Made by a program: the position numbers and the translations under genes. From assembly GCF_000374825.1 (NCBI RefSeq), contig NZ_KB895380.1, positions 186,001 through 250,000 on the forward strand: a stretch of DNA of 64,000 bases, in the 5' to 3' direction. Positions 62,854 to 64,000 of this stretch are shown here, piece after piece (positions within the stretch are counted from its first letter, which is position 1; the number at the start of each line of letters is the position of its first letter). This DNA comes from Paenibacillus sanguinis 2301083 = DSM 16941. GTDB taxonomy: Bacteria > Bacillota > Bacilli > Paenibacillales > Paenibacillaceae. The notes beneath the pieces are model-generated. The model ran no database searches. It was not told where the DNA came from and saw only the letters and a program-made list of their open reading frames with translations.

Positions 62854-64000
62854 CTACTTACTCACGACAATCTTGTAATCCTTCTCTAGATACTGATGAA
62901 TTCGCTTGAAGTCGGCTTGGGTCAGCTCATCCAGGCGTCTGCCCTGTTTCAGCTCCCGACCCAGAATGATGCCGATTGTCTGACCCGCAAGAGCCGTCGT
63001 GGGCATGATTCGGGCACTGCCATAGGCCTTGATGGTTGCTCCGACATTCTTGCCTGCGACAAGTACATTGTCATACGATTTCAGCATGAAGGAACGCAGC
63101 GGAATCCCGTAGCGATCCGGCTTGCCATATTCGATCCCCTTCGTAACAACCCGTGTCGCCTGCAGGTCAACGGCATATCCACCGATCGTGACATTATCCC
63201 AGAACATCCGGCTCGACATCAGGTCATGGTAATCCAGCACGTATTTTGTCTCATATCGGTTGTAATCGCGAATGTATAAATATTCTGGAAGCTCGCCCAA
63301 TTTCGCTTTGGCAAACCCAGGAATGTTCTTCTGCAAGAATGCAAGGATATACGGCGCTTCCTTCTTCGCCTTGCTTACCGCGTTCTCTACCGATTTCGGA
63401 TTAGAAGGATCGACATCATACACGAGCAGGGCATTGATCACAACATCGCCGTCCTTCTGATACGTTGCATTGAGTCCCCGCAGCATAAACAGCTTGTCCT
63501 TCGGCTTGTATTTGTAAGTAATGTTGCTGAAGCCTGCGGCAAAATTCCAGTCCACATAGGTGTTAGCACCGTATTTCTTACGGACATTGGTCAACGGGTA
63601 ATCCTCCAGCACCGCTTGATGCAGCTTGCCCCAATTCACATTTTTAAAATTCATCATATATGTAGCAGCCATATAATCAGGCTTCTGCCCGGCATATATG
63701 CTTTCCATCCCCGGGATGCGTTTCTCTCCAAGCTTACTGCTAAGCGCGTTGAAGTCCGTATTCTCCACCCAGTAATCCGCCTCAACCGTAAACTGGCCGC
63801 CGAGTCTGTTCTTGTAGGTCAGTGACTTCATCGTCTTATCGCTGCCAACTCCCTGAGTCTTCACCGACTCAATGGTGATCCCGCTTTTCAGCGGAATGCC
63901 CTGAAGCAGCTTCTGATAAAACCGCTTAAATGAAGCCAGCTTGCGAACATCCCCTGCTTTATAATTGGCATACAGCGGCTTCAACGCCCCTTGAACCAGA
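62854..64000 (-). CDS. FAD-dependent oxidoreductase (partial, 5' end outside window)
   Basis: The frame continues past the right edge (the last codons read LVQGALKPLYANY), so 382 C-terminal residues are visible. It has VEADYWVENTDFNALSSKLG, PDRYGIPLRSFMLKSYDNVLVAGKNVGATIKAYGSARIMPTTALAGQTIGIILGREL, the C-terminal FAD-contact pattern of the FAD_oxidored (PF12831) group. The dinucleotide-binding N-terminus is outside. Function beyond that not assignable. Confidence 0.85.
   Translation of the reverse strand, partial: LVQGALKPLYANYKAGDVRKLASFKRFYQKLLQGIPLKSGITIESVKTQGVGSDKTMKSLTYKNRLGGQFTVEADYWVENTDFNALSSKLGEKRIPGMESIYAGQKPDYMAATYMMNFKNVNWGKLHQAVLEDYPLTNVRKKYGANTYVDWNFAAGFSNITYKYKPKDKLFMLRGLNATYQKDGDVVINALLVYDVDPSNPKSVENAVSKAKKEAPYILAFLQKNIPGFAKAKLGELPEYLYIRDYNRYETKYVLDYHDLMSSRMFWDNVTIGGYAVDLQATRVVTKGIEYGKPDRYGIPLRSFMLKSYDNVLVAGKNVGATIKAYGSARIMPTTALAGQTIGIILGRELKQGRRLDELTQADFKRIHQYLEKDYKIVVSK

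Overview
The window is low-to-medium GC Gram-positive chromosomal DNA, most likely from Paenibacillus. This is inferred from strong AGGAGG-type ribosome sites, several TTG/GTG starts, lipoproteins, a PerR-type ahpCF operon, catabolite (cre) sites in front of secreted plant-polysaccharide enzymes, and protein families typical of that genus. No rRNA, tRNA, insertion sequence or phage gene was seen.

Left part (1-14 kb): a cut-off secreted CYTH-like protein; a LysR regulator divergent from a four-gene FbpABC-type ABC transporter operon that ends in a metallo-beta-lactamase-fold protein; a large modular xylanase (2 x CBM22-like, GH10, CBM9); the ahpC-ahpF peroxide operon behind a near-perfect PerR box; a 700-bp geneless stretch of inverted repeats; a YitT membrane protein; and the broken end of a DUF2185/Imm33-like gene.

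14.1-22.1 kb holds a tightly coupled seven-gene cluster: FabH/OleA-like condensing enzyme, ATP-grasp ligase, NAD-dependent epimerase/3-beta-HSD-like reductase, lactonase-type MBL hydrolase, F390-synthetase-like adenylating enzyme, FemAB/GNAT-like acyltransferase and an SDR. It looks like a fatty-acyl-derived small-molecule pathway whose product I cannot name.

22.5-35.3 kb is a complete type I-C CRISPR-Cas locus. Seven cas genes (cas3-cas5c-cas8c-cas7-cas4-cas1-cas2, all minus strand) lie between two arrays of 31 and 27 repeats. Both arrays have the same orientation and each has its own leader at its high-coordinate end. The array repeats differ only in the hairpin loop. cas2 lacks ATG, GTG or TTG at its expected start, and a perfect 20-bp palindrome sits just upstream of cas3.

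35.5-49.2 kb: a FusB-type EF-G-binding protein preceded by a short leader ORF and a Shine-Dalgarno-masking hairpin (a probable translational attenuator), mscL, a DUF4261 protein, an RlaP-type nucleotidyltransferase divergent from two WYL regulators, a flavinylated fumarate-reductase-like lipoprotein, a MerR/zinc-ribbon/methyltransferase fusion, and the Hen1-Pnkp RNA-repair operon.

49.3-64 kb: a PL1 pectate lyase with an upstream cre site, an orphan and apparently circularly permuted glycine-betaine-binding lipoprotein, a soluble histidine kinase-STAS protein flanked by two DUF2294 paralogs with a repeated covarying hairpin, a MetE-C-like methyltransferase, tandem HI0933-like flavoproteins, a DUF4352 lipoprotein, a polytopic membrane protein, and the C-terminal part of an FAD oxidoreductase cut by the window edge.
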